A stretch of DNA of 64,000 bases, from positions 6,344,109 to 6,408,108 of the forward strand of contig OZ023195.1 of NCBI GenBank assembly GCA_963995505.1. Reading direction: 5' to 3'. A program made the position numbers and the translations under genes. This document shows positions 44,571 through 54,810 of this stretch, in pieces. Numbering within the stretch: position 1 is the stretch's first letter; each line of letters begins with the position of its first letter. The notes beneath the pieces were generated by a model. The model had not been told where the DNA came from, did no database searches, and worked only from the letters and a program-made list of their open reading frames with translations. Source of the stretch: Hypericum androsaemum. Lineage: Eukaryota > Streptophyta > Magnoliopsida > Malpighiales > Hypericaceae.

Positions 44571-44662
44571 TACTATAAGATATTATGTGTTGTATGCCAC
44601 AATATGCTAGGACATAAATTTGGATCTTTGTCCTATTTGTATGACTATAAGGTTCTTATGTA

Positions 44663-45245
44663 ACCAACAAATACTTAGATCAACTGGTAAGGGAAATGTT
44701 CTAACTTAACCAGATCTCAGGTTCAATTTCTTGAATATGCAGCAGTGTTAAATACTTGTTGGAAGAGCTTTACCACGCCATATCTTTATGATTACAAATG
44801 ATACAACTTGATAAGGTGTTGAGGTATAAAAATAATCTCGACATTGTCAATATATTTTGAGGTATTGAGGTACTCGGTATGGTCGCAAGGTAATCGGGTG
44901 ACCGGTTGACCGGTGACCGATGTGGTCTGAAAGTGATCGGTGGGTGGTGTTGTCTCAAAGCAATCACTTCCGGTTTTGAGTTGGAAAGAGGTTGTCGATG
45001 GTCTTCCCTCCATTGAGTCTGAATATGGTCTTACTTGGTCGAAACCGGTGATGATAGATGGCTTCCAAGACCAAAGCTCCCGGTTCCGTCAGCTTCTCGC
45101 CTGCCTAGGTAACACTCCTCAGTAAAATGCTCATAACTTTTTATATGTAGATCAAAATGAGACGATTCAAGTTTCTATGGAAAGCTAAGATAGGCATATA
45201 CAACTCTTTAGTTTACAATATTTTCTGATTCGAAGCAGAAGGAGG
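44663..45245. other. Intergenic with weak repeat traces
   Basis: 44670-44730 has a tRNA-promoter-like pattern (GATCAACTGGTAAGGG ... AGGTTCAATTTCT) as in degraded SINEs. 45120-45260 matches the ~170-bp unit found in the foldback element (31840) and at 51430-52260. No gene. Confidence 0.4.
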
Positions 45246-45427
45246 TCAAAAATATAGTTTAACATAGATATTTGCTCTTAGTTCGAAGGTGGACGCCCCA
45301 TCCGTGAAGTCCGAGTGGGCGACCCATCCTTGAATTCCGAGTGGATGTCCTATCTCTGAAGTCATCCAGGATGTCCAAGTTGTGCCCTCGAAGTTGTATG
45401 TCTGGGTGAACGTCGAGCTCTTCGGCC

Positions 45428-45718
45428 CGTGAGATCGATATGTCCGGGTTGGACACTTCAGTCCGTGAAGTCGATATGTCCGGGTTGGACACTTCAGTCC
45501 GTGAAGTCGATATGTCCGCGTTAGACACTTCGGTACATGAAGTCGATATGTGCAGGTTGTGCACTTCGGTACGTGAAGTAGATATATCCGGGTAAGGTGC
45601 CTTGATCCATGAAGTGATATGTCCGGGTTGGACGCTTTGGCTTATGAGGTCGATATGTCTGAGTTGGGCACCTCCGCCCGCTAAGTAGGATGTCTGAGTT
45701 AGACCACTCGGCCCACTT
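45428..45718 (+). repeat. 36-bp tandem repeat, about eight degenerate units
   Basis: Unit GAAGTCGATATGTCCGGGTT plus GGACACTTCAGTCCGT; units become less regular to the right. Confidence 0.82.
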
Positions 45719-45837
45719 GAAGAGGCCGTTTAAGTCTGCGTTGGACTTTAAGGCAGTAAGGCCCGCTTCGAGTTGAAGGAGGTAAGGCCCGCCTCTTGCT
45801 CCATGCTTGTAGGTGGGAAGATGATTCCGAGTACGAG

Positions 45838-46205
45838 AGGCCCATCTCGCCCACATAGGCGAGACCGAGCGAGGGCTCTTCTCGCTCATGTTGGTGATCC
45901 GGACGAGAGGCTCCTCTCGCCCACGAAGGCGAGACCGAACGAGGGCTCTTCTCGCCCACATGGCCGAGTCCTATAGAGAAACTCGTCTGACTCAAATAGG
46001 CGAGAGGCCGATAGGAGGCACGAGCGAGGAACCGAGTGAGAGGCCTATGGCAAGAGGTCGAGTGGCGAAAGGCCGAGTGAGAGGCCTACGGCGAGAGGTC
46101 GAGTGAGAAGGCTAAGGCAGGAAGTCGGGCGAGAAATTTAAGGCCGGAAGCCTAAGGCGAGAAGACGAGCGAGGAGCCTAAGGCAAGAAGCTGAAAGTGA
46201 GAAGC
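45838..46205 (+). repeat. Purine-rich degenerate repeat (GCGAGAGGCC/CGAGTGAGAGG)
   Basis: GCGAGACCGAGCGAGGGCTC, GAGAGGCCTATGGC, GAGAGGTCGAGTG and AAGGCGAGAAGACGAGC are variants of one short GA-rich unit repeated over about 370 bp. No hairpin or gene is apparent. Confidence 0.7.
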
Positions 46206-47348
46206 CAACTTGGACCCGAGCGGGAAGCTCATTTGACCTTCGTAGGCGGGAAGGCAATTCCGGGAATAGGTCCACTTTGGTTGAGGAGGCCGTTAGCTTG
46301 AGCCCATTTTGAGATTCACTTTGGGCTGACGAGATGTCCGTCTTGGGCGATGACGGACTTGAGTCAAGATTTTGCGTAGGAGATTCGAGAAGGTCAAAAT
46401 GATCTATATTTTCCTAACTTGAGCCGAGATTCTCAATATTTGGCAAGACTTGGTAAGTTCCTCTTTAGGCCGCGATCGCTTGGTCGTCACATTTTGAAAG
46501 CTTCCTATCCGAGGATGGGATTTGCTCATTTAAGGAAGACGGCTTGTATTGAGCCGAGAGGATCCCGTCATGTTAGGAACAAATAATTTGAAGCGGATCT
46601 CTCAGGATTGAGACAGGATTTCATATTGTGAAGGCGCGGAGGTTAGGTCAAGGCACTCTATATAAGGAGGGCTAGGGCGAGAGAACGGACATCAATCAAC
46701 AAACACAACACAACAATTACTCTACTATCTTTATCATTTTTCTTAGTACGTAGCCTAGCATAGTCGGTAGCCTAGCATAGCTTTAGACCGACCTTGGGAC
46801 GACCACTCCGAATCCGTCTCGAGTTACTTGTTCTCTTTTCCCCGCAACATAAGGTTAGGGCGACGAGGATGAAAGAGTCAATGGGCTGGCCCGCCTTGGA
46901 CTTGCCGACAGATTATGGGTTATAATTTGTGTATTGGGCAAGGATAGCTATTTTTTTCAGAATAAGAACAGCTAATCTAAATCGATAGATTATGGGTTAT
47001 AATTTTTGAAAATAATAAAAAATTTTAATAAATACTTAACATTATTGCATCTAATAAATTCAAAATTGAGACACTCCAATTAAATTAGAATAATTCTTTC
47101 ATCCATTTGGTCGACTAATCTGAATTCGAGCTGGGTAAAAATTTTAAGCGATGTTAAAACTCTCTCAAGAGTTATTTAAAGCACAATATTTTTTAAAATA
47201 TAATTTAAGATTTGGTTAAAAAAATAATTCATTCATCTATTGATATACGTGGTATTGCGATCGTTTATTCTTATTGGTCACTAATGTTGTATCTTTCGAT
47301 GGAGATGCAACAGTAAAAAACCCTAGAAGACAAAAGAAACCCACGCCT

Positions 47349-48420
47349 TGCTCCTCAGGGTTTTTTGTCTGTTTAGTGTTACTGTTGGTAGTTTTTTGTG
47401 AAAAAAGTGTTCGAATATAAAGTATTACGGATGTGGTGTCCACGTGGCACGGACGAAAAAAAAAGTCGGATCTTGGACCAAAATCCGACTTTTTTAGTCG
47501 GATTACCAAGATCCGACTTTTTTAGTCGGATGACCAAGATCCGACAAAAAACGTCGGATGACCAAGATCCGACATAAAAAGTCGGATCTTGGTAAAAAAG
47601 ACATAACACGTGTTTGGTCTTGGTGGTAGGAGGTGTCACTTTTTACTTGATGGTCAAAAGTTCGATTCCAACTTCTTGCAATTTTGCTTTTAATTTTTAT
47701 TATCCAACATAAATATTATATTAAATAAATTAAATTGTAATAATTAGGTAAGTAATTCTTGATAGGCAAATTGGTTTAAGTTGTGGTCTTTGGACTTAAG
47801 GTCACAAGTTCAATACTTGACTTTGAGAATTTTTTTATCACTTTGTTTTACTAAATAATTTACTAATATTAAAATAATTTTTTAAAATTAAATATGGTGA
47901 ATATTAAATCATTCATTAATATTAAAACGAAATTGATGAATATTAAAAATTATGGTGAATATTAAATCACTTCGTGAATGATCGGTGTTGAAATATTACT
48001 GAATACGAAGTGATAAAAAATTATGGTGAATGATTTAGTAAATCGAAGTGATAAAAAAATTGTCAAAATTAAGTATTGAACCTATGACCTTAGGTCCAAA
48101 GACCATAATGTAAACCAATTTGGCTATCAAGAATAACTTGTCTAATTTTTACAATTTAATTTATTTAATATAATATTTCTGTTGGATAGTAAAAATTAAA
48201 AACAAGATTGCAAGAAGTTGGAATCGAACCTATGACCATCAAGTAAAAAGTGGCATCTTCTACCACCAAGGCCAAACGCGTGTCATGTCTCTTTTACCAA
48301 GATCCGACTTTTTTTTTCGTCCGTGCCACGTGGACACTACATCCGCAATACTTTATATTCGAACACTTTTTTCACAAAAAACTACCAACAGTAACACCAA
48401 ACAAACAAATAACCCGCTCC
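47349..48420. mobile_element. Foldback element with TCGGAT subrepeats, upstream of an F-box gene
   Basis: Left arm 47349 to about 47930 and right arm about 48000-48420 are inverted copies: GTTACTGTTGGTAGTTTTTTGTG..., GTCCACGTGGCACGGACGAAAAA..., AAGTTCGATTCCAACTTCTTGCAA, CTTTGGACTTAAGGTCA. The left arm has about five copies of AGTCGGATGACCAAGATCC, the right only one, so the subrepeats expanded or contracted on one side. It encodes no protein. It ends about 140 bp before the F-box ATG at 48564. Its left flank holds a second copy of the F-box leader motif (AAACCCTAGAAGACAAAAGAAACCC). Confidence 0.82.
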
Positions 48421-48500
48421 TCATCCCTTGTACAGGCAGGCAACGCACACCGCCTCTCTTCCCAGTTCCTCTACCAACACACAAGACAAAAGAAACCCTA

Positions 48501-48522
48501 GAAGAAGAAGAAGAAGAAGAAG

Positions 48523-48552
<30 letters not shown>
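48501..48552 (+). repeat. (GAA)17 in the F-box leader
   Basis: 52 bp of GAA just upstream of ATG 48564, after AAACCCTA. Shorter versions stand at the same place at 53440-53467 and 24238-24251. It reads as an acidic run in an N-terminally extended frame, but the conserved protein starts after it. Confidence 0.9.
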
Positions 48553-48553
<1 letters not shown>

Positions 48554-48563
48554 CCCTAGCGCA

Positions 48564-49712
48564 ATGAGTCTCCTCCTACCCCTCCCGACCCACCTTCTCC
48601 ATGAAATCATCTTGCTCTTGCCCCTGAAAGACGTATCATCGTGCAAGCTGGTTTGCAAGCAGCTTCTAAATTTAGTCTTGGACCCCAACTTCGCCGACCT
48701 TCACTTGTACAAGTCACAGTCACGGCCTCACCTCCTCTACCGCTACTTGGACACCCTCTACCTGTTCAACCTCCAGTGCGACGAAGCCCCAACCCACCTC
48801 CGCGCAATCACACTCTGGTCTGGCTTCAAGGTTGATGAGTACATGGCTAGTTCGTGCAACGGCTTGGTCTGCTCTTACGCGAGATTTTTCGGTCGAAGCT
48901 CAAGAGACAAAATAACGGTATGCAACCCAATCTTACGCGAGACTATTACCCTCCCAGAAGTTAGAAACTGCAATGGAATTAGTTGACTCGCCATTGGATT
49001 TGATGCTAATAAACACTACAAGGTATTATCTGTTGTATTCCATAAGAAGCTACACATTAAAGACAGATCTTCGGACCCTTTGTATGACTACGAGGCTCGG
49101 ATATACATCATTGGTGGCGCTGCTGCGACATGGCGAAGCATCGGACCGGCCCCTTTCTGCTCTCATTCACCTGGTAAATCTATGGACAACTTTGTGAACG
49201 GGGCTATCCATTGGTTTGATGTAGTGCGACGGGTTACCTCTATCATCCATGCTTTTGATTTTGACACCGAGCAGTTCAGTGTGATTCCTACTTGGGAGAA
49301 GATGGACATAGACCTTTGTTATGGCATACAGTTTGGCGTATTCAAGGAGTGGCTTGCTGTTTCTGGTTTTAATCATAGTCTAGATCGATTAGACGTTTGG
49401 GTGATGGAAGAGTACGGCGTCAAAGAATCTTGGACTAAGTTGTACTCCGTGATGGATGCTAACTTCACTTTTATGGAGTGTGATCCGCCTCGCATCATCC
49501 GACCAGTCAAGACATTTTCCGGCGGAGAGGTGCTGGTGATGCCTTTGAATCACTTCGTGAGTTATGATATTAAGAGCATGCCCTCACACATTCTCGAGGC
49601 ATTCCCTCAAATGTGTTGGATGAATCCACATGTCTTTGCTGTTGTTCTCACACCAAGCTTGGTTTCACTTAAACACATTGTCAACCAAGAAGATGTTGAG
49701 AATCTTCTGTAA
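48564..49712 (+). pseudogene. F-box/FBA gene with a single premature stop
   Basis: Complete length: 382 codons plus stop, with one interruption, TGA at 48984-48986 (codon 141). F-box at residues ~3-45 (LPTHLLHEIILLLPLKDVSSCKLVCKQLLNLV). The FBA region follows: SSCNGLVCSY, VCNPILRETITLP, then the stop, then LAIGFDANKHYKVL, LYDYEARIYIIGG, WRSIG, FVNGAIHWFDVV, HAFDFDTEQF, WVMEEYGVKESWTKLYSV, LTPSLVSLKHIVN. Paralogues have CGA or CGG at the stop, so one C-to-T change explains it. The product would be an adaptor for ubiquitination; as written only the first 140 residues (F-box plus part of FBA) can be made. Confidence 0.9.
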
Positions 49713-50780
49713 TTCAGATTATTTTTTCTCTGTCTCGACATCCTCTTCCATTGTTAGACTCTAATTTAAAACTTTGTTTAGAAAATACTTTTTTTTCTTA
49801 CTAGTTCTATTTATAAAATGTTGAGCATGAATAAGTCAAGTATTTACAGACTTATGAAATTTAGTTAATTGAGTTAGATGGACGTGAATGTTAAAGTCTT
49901 TGTACTTGAAGAGTTTTAAATTTACTCAGAACTGATATGAAAATAGTTATAGCTACATATTGGCATTGTGGATAGATTATAAAGAGTCTGGGGCTTGGTC
50001 TAGTTTGAGCCTGGGTTGGGCCTAGTGTGTGTCTGGCCACCGGAATGGGCCTTATTGGGTTGAGCCTAGTTCAGGCCTGGCCACTGGGTCTGGATTCATT
50101 TCGGACCTTAGTTTAGACTGGGCCCAATTTCTGGAATCGACCCCGCAATCTTGTGAGTCAGTTGGGAGAAGCATACCAGCAGCCCAAGTGACTAAGGATA
50201 CTTGCAAACAGCATTTTGGACAGCATTTATTATACATACATTTAGGATTTTTTAAATCTCTTACAGTTTAATTCTCTAATGATAGGAATCCCTATAATAG
50301 TAGGATGATTAATGGGATAAAAAAAACAAAAATCCTTTTAGATCGGCCGCTCGTGGAAGTACAATGGGATTCTGTTATGTCCATTTTGATAACAAAAGTT
50401 TCCCAAATGATTCTTTTTTGTCGGCTGGTCTTTACGTGGATTCCATTTTATCATGCTCTCTCTTATGTGGTGCTGATATAGATGACTTAAAAATTCTGTA
50501 AAAACTTAAATGTAACACTTTGTAGTTTAATGTCATTTTGGTCGAGTACTATATAGTTGTATTTTTTGGTGACAAAAAATTTCAAAATTTACTGGACAAA
50601 ATCGTTATTAAAAAATGTAAATTTTAAAAAAATCTCCAATTTTTTTCCCAAAATACCCATTACAAGTCCGAATAGGTTTCAGTTTTTTTTAATGTAAATT
50701 TTTATACCACATCAAGTTTAAACCATAGACCTCCTAAAAATAGTACACTCATTTTACCACCATGCTAAATGCCTTTTGGA
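49713..50780. other. F-box 3' flank and unrecognised AT-rich DNA
   Basis: 49713-49850 is the 3' flank shared by the F-box copies. 49985-50150 has a degenerate repeat (GGGCTTGGTCTAGTTTGAGCC, GGCCTGGCCACTGG). The rest shows no gene. Confidence 0.5.
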
Positions 50781-50783
50781 TTG

Positions 50784-50870
50784 GGTGCCTCTTCTACCGC
50801 TACGCGGTCAAGCTCTACCTACCCAACCTCCAGGGCGACGAAGCCCCAACCCACCTCCGCGCAATCCTCG
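50784..50870 (+). pseudogene. Short F-box-family fragment
   Basis: LFYRYAVKLYLPNLQGDEAPTHLRAI matches the segment after the F-box in the paralogues (LLYRY...EAPTHLRAI). Nothing on either side continues the gene. Confidence 0.75.
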
Positions 50871-51344
50871 CTGCTCTCTGTTCTTGGCCGTATTTTCCCC
50901 TTTTTCTCTCAAGTTCAATATTACTGAAATTTGTGTAAAGTTCTATTACATACATATAGTTAGGGATTTTAATTAATCAAATTTTCAATAACGTGATATC
51001 ATAAAATGTGTTCCACTTACCCAAAAAAGATATTATAAAATGTGTTAATTATTTGGGGTGGGTCAAAATTCAAAAACATGATCACGGTCAAGTAGCGCCT
51101 GAATTCAGTTCAGGAAGTCCAATCCAGTACCGAACAGGAAAAGGGTAAAAGGGTCAAAATTGATCTTTTACATAACATGTGCTTAGGTAGTGGTGGTGGC
51201 CACATGCGTTTCCCAAGAGCGTGGCTTGGGTCATAACCCCATACATTTTTGTTATCATTTATTTAACTAAATAAGTTATCATTTATTTAACTAAATAATT
51301 TGTTATTATTAGTATTTTTTAATATTATTAAATATTATCAAACC

Positions 51345-52270
51345 TGAGCATGCCATTTTTTAATAATTGGGTATGTTATTTGACATACCGAGCATGCTAT
51401 TTGACATATATCTTACAACCACTTTTAACTCGGTCGACTATCAACTTTAAATATATTTTTGATATTCTTACACTCTAAACTTGGAGAAGTACCTATGAAG
51501 TTATAGATATATATCTCAGCTTCACACAGAAACTTGAATCAACTCAATCGGGCTCCGGAGTAAGAAGTTATGACTCTTTAACCAAAATATGTCCTTGTAA
51601 CTCGGTCAATTCTTGATTCAAACATATTTAGACACTCTTATATTTCGAATTTAGAGAAATAACAAACTAAAAAGTTGTAGATATACATTTTAGCTTCACC
51701 TAGCAACTTGAATCACCTCAATTGGACTCCGGAGTAAGAACTTATAGCTTTTCAACCAAAACTTTTCAACCGTTTCTCACCTTCGTTGGGCATGCCATTT
51801 GACATAACTGAGCATACCATTTGACATGACTGGGCATACTAATTTATCGAATTTGAGTATACCATTTGACTTAACCAGGTGTGCCATTTGACATTACCGA
51901 GCATGCCATTTGACAAACACCTTCCAGCCGCTTGAACTCGGTTGATTCTTGATTTCAAACGTATTTTTTACATTCTTACACTCCAAATTTGGGGAAGTCA
52001 TATACTTCAAAGTTGGGGAATCACTTCAATCAGACTTCTGAGTAAGATGCTGTAGCCTGCCAACCAAAACCTATCGACCGTAATTCAGTCAACTCTTGAC
52101 TTCAAGCATATTTTTGACATCCTTACACTCCATATTTGGAGAAATCATAAACTAAAAGTTGTAAATATAAATCTTTGATTTACACAGAAATTTGAATCAC
52201 CTTAATCAGACTCTAGAATAAGATGTTGTGACTCCCCAACTGAAATCTATCAACCACTTCTCACCGTCAC
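51345..52270 (+). repeat. Compound repeat: ~170-bp units plus short CATGCCATTTGACAT units
   Basis: About four copies of a ~170-bp unit start near 51427, 51599, 51934 and 52082 (AACTCGGTCGA..., TTCTTACACTC, TTGTAGATATA, CTTGAATCACCTCAATCGG, CTCCGGAGTAAG). A 22-24 bp unit (GGGCATGCCATTTGACATAAC) occurs in clusters at about 51345-51412 and 51788-51916. The long unit is shared with the foldback element at 31840. Confidence 0.75.
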
Positions 52271-52384
52271 TGCTTCTTCGCAAACGGACTCCGGCCTACT
52301 CCTCCTCGTTGTCCGAGTGGTGGTTGGCATCGGGCTCGTGGGAACATCGTCAAATCTGGAACCATGAATTTTTAATTAAGGTTA

Positions 52385-52500
52385 GAAATTAGGAGAGAGG
52401 GAGAATGAGAGAGAAAGGAGAGCGGTAGAGAAAAGAAAACGAGAATGAGTGAGGAGGAGAGAGAAGAAAGGAGGAAAAGGGGAGAGAAGCGCTAAAAGAT
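52385..52500 (+). repeat. GA-rich tract
   Basis: About 115 bp almost wholly of A and G (GAGAGAGGGAGAATGAGAG...), low complexity. On the other strand it would be a CT-rich leader-like tract, but no gene is seen there. Confidence 0.7.
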
Positions 52501-53370
52501 GAAAATATCCCTAGATAATTATAATCGTCAGATCCCTGATGCGCAACTAGTCATCGAGATTAAAAGATCATGTTCAATCCTGAACGGTGCAAGGGACCCT
52601 ATTACTTCCCGCACCCAATCCACGACCGGTCAAGTAAGATCGATCGAGTTTTATTTTTATTGGATCACTAGTTGTTTTCCTCTCACCGGCTTGTTCCCTA
52701 TGACCATATTGTACTATCTAAAGATGCATATTCCAAATAATGCATATTAAGTGATCAACAATTTTATAAATATGTTTTATTGCGAAAAGACATTTAACCT
52801 TGACAAAAAGAATTGACGTAATCCATGGCTTAAGGTTTAACTTTATTCAAGTAACTCAAGATGGATTATTTTAAAAGTAACAACTCCCGCATCATTTAGA
52901 AACATGCTAGACTTATAATTCTTAAGGGATAAGATGGCTAATGGAATAAAATATATTGAGAATTTCAGGTCAGAAAGCAGAACAATAAAAATATGTGTCC
53001 AATATCTAACCAAAAAAATGAAAAAATATTTTTCAAGAGTTTCGGATCTTAAAAGTGTTTAATGCTTTTCTGAACAAATTTTAGTGTCACTTCTCAACAA
53101 AAAAAAAAAGCCCACAAGGTTTGTAATTCATATTAACAAACAAAACAGGAAAGATTAGCCGTGGAATTCAACAAAATATGAATAATATCACTATTCCGAA
53201 CTTATATTAGTCTTCTTCAAACTATATAAGGAGACAAAACAGGAACAATATTAGTCCTCTTTTACTCAACAAAATAGGAATAACATCAGATACAGTCCGA
53301 TTTTAATTAAAAGTTTTGAGTTTTATTTTTTATTCGGAGAATTGTTTCCGCTTCCAAAAGTAATACTTGT
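52501..53370. other. AT-rich intergenic DNA
   Basis: No supported gene. 52897-52935 (AAACATGCTAGACTTATAATTC...) repeats 20641-20673. 53210-53300 has scattered AAACAGGAA/ACAAAATAGGAAT repeats. An 83-codon frame at 52499 has no recognisable content. Confidence 0.5.
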
Positions 53371-53439
53371 GTTTCATTGGTACACAAGGCACGCAAGTTT
53401 ATTTACCCTCCCCAACACGCAGAACGCAAAGAAACCCTA

Positions 53440-53467
53440 GAAGAAGAAGAAGAAGAAGAAGAAGAAG
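53440..53467 (+). repeat. (GAA)9 in the F-box leader
   Basis: Lies between AAACCCTA and the ATG at 53482; shorter equivalent of 48501-48552. Confidence 0.85.
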
Positions 53468-53481
53468 CAGCTCCTAGCATA

Positions 53482-54111
53482 ATGAGTCTCCTGTCCTTCC
53501 CTACCCACCTTCTCCAGGAAATCATCTCCCGCTTGCCCCTAGAAGCCGTATCATCCTGCAAGAAGGTTTGCAAGCAGCTGCTAAATCTAGTCTCGGACCT
53601 CGAATTGGCTGACCTTTACCTGTACAAGTCCCGGTCACGGCCGCACCTCCTCTACCGTTACTCGGACAGCCTCTACCTATTCGGCCTCGACAGCGAAGAA
53701 GCCCCAATCCAGCTCCGCACTACCACTCTCTGGTCTGACCGTTACGACTACTTGGTTAGTTCGTGCAACGGCTTGATCTGCTCTTCCACGAAAAGGGGCA
53801 AAGTTGTCACCGTATGCAACCCAATCTTACGTGAAACTCTTACCCTCCCAACACTTAGAAACTGCATAGCAATTAGTCGGCTCGCCATTGGATTTGCTGC
53901 TAACAAACATTATAAGGTATTGTGCGTTGTATACCATATGAAGCGGTACTTTAAAGCCAGATCTTTGGACCCTCTGTATGACTACGAGGCTCGGATTTAC
54001 GACATTGGTGGCGCTACTACGACATGGCGGAGCATCGGACGAGCCCCTTTCTACTCTCATCCACTTGGTAGATACATTGACACCTTTGTGAACGGGGCTG
54101 TCCATTGGTTT
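53482..54111 (+). pseudogene. F-box/FBA gene copy 2, 5' part, cut by copia
   Basis: Full N-terminus of the gene whose left copy opens the window. ATG 53482 is chosen because conserved residues begin there (MSLLSFPTHLLQEIISRLPLEAVSSCKKVCKQLLNL); a longer frame from 53377 would translate the GAA repeat. 210 codons are open up to the insertion point, where GGTTT (54107-54111) is followed by the copia LTR. Three base changes separate it from 1-557. The rest of this gene would lie right of the window. Confidence 0.9.
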
Positions 54112-54393
54112 TGTTATGAATTCAGCAACTAGAGAACAAGATCGCACAAAGAACACGGAACAAGAGAATTACGTGGTTCGGCCTAATGCCTACGTCCACG
54201 GTGAGAAAGGAGAAATTTTATTGATGGATCCGAGTCACAAAGCTATACAAAACCTTAGGGTAACATGTTTTTATATAGAGATAAACCCTTGGTGTACAAG
54301 TAACCTATCTAGGTCTAATTAGGAGTCCAGAATCTAGTCAGAATAGGAATAGGAATAGGAAATAAGTCTTTCCTATTTCTCGCCATCCCAACA
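54112..54393 (-). repeat. Copia 3' LTR, copy 2
   Basis: 282 bp with the same edges as 558-839, followed by AAGGTGGAGAT on the minus strand. Confidence 0.93.
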
Positions 54394-54810
54394 ATCTCCA
54401 CCTTGGCGAGAAATCATCTCGTGGAAGAACCATGAACCTCCACCCGAACTTCAACAAACTCCACCTTGACAAAACACCGCCCCATGAAGAACCATGAGAT
54501 CTTGCAAAACCAATCCAACTCCACCGACTCTATCTCGGACCATAGATAACTGCATCAATAAGACCATCTCAACTTTCTCTTCACCTTTTGTTCAATCACT
54601 TGGAGCCAGCCCCCAAGCTCGAGCTTCTGAGCTTGCTTGGCTTATTCTCTCCAACCTCCATCGAACTCCAACTAGCAAGTCCACCTGCTGAAGCAAACTT
54701 GTGACCAATAGATGCGCTCTCTATTTTTCGGTCAACCCCATGCTCCGCAACCTCGAACTGCTTCTCCGCTGGACCTTCTTGCCTCATACCAATGCTACAT
54801 GCCATAGCAT

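Larger units (their letters stand above)
42379..44662 (+). pseudogene. F-box/FBA pseudogene split by a LINE
   Basis: Starts abruptly at DPKFADLHLYKSRSRPHLL, right after the 3' flank of the preceding pseudogene; the F-box is missing. Frameshifts follow (after ILEATKP), there is a stop in TLP*LRNC, and the LINE cuts in at 42730. Sequence equal to YKVLCVVYH...LYDYE resumes at 44571-44662 and ends. The intact CGA codon at the site of the premature stop in the 48564 gene is useful for comparison (AGTCGACTCGCC near 42690). Confidence 0.8.
45250..46920. repeat. GC-rich repeat region, probably LTR-derived
   Basis: Contains a 36-bp tandem repeat and a purine-rich short repeat, then on the plus strand a TATA box (CTATATAAGG, 46658-46667) and a leader-like AACAAACACAACACAACAATTAC, the layout of an LTR promoter. 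GC content is well above the neighbours. I could not fix LTR edges or a target duplication. The long minus-strand frames here are byproducts of the repeats. Confidence 0.45.

Noticed and set aside
45259..45995. Minus-strand frames of 98-146 codons in the GC-rich region
   Set aside because: The predicted proteins are repeats of the 36-bp and purine-rich units, with several frames open at once.
47640..47820. tRNA gene or SINE from the AGTTCGATTCC box
   Set aside because: No cloverleaf can be drawn; the motif lies in foldback arms and appears in inverted form at 48205.
53377..53481. N-terminal extension of the F-box protein (acidic run)
   Set aside because: It is the translated GAA repeat; paralogues vary in repeat length and conserved residues start at 53482.
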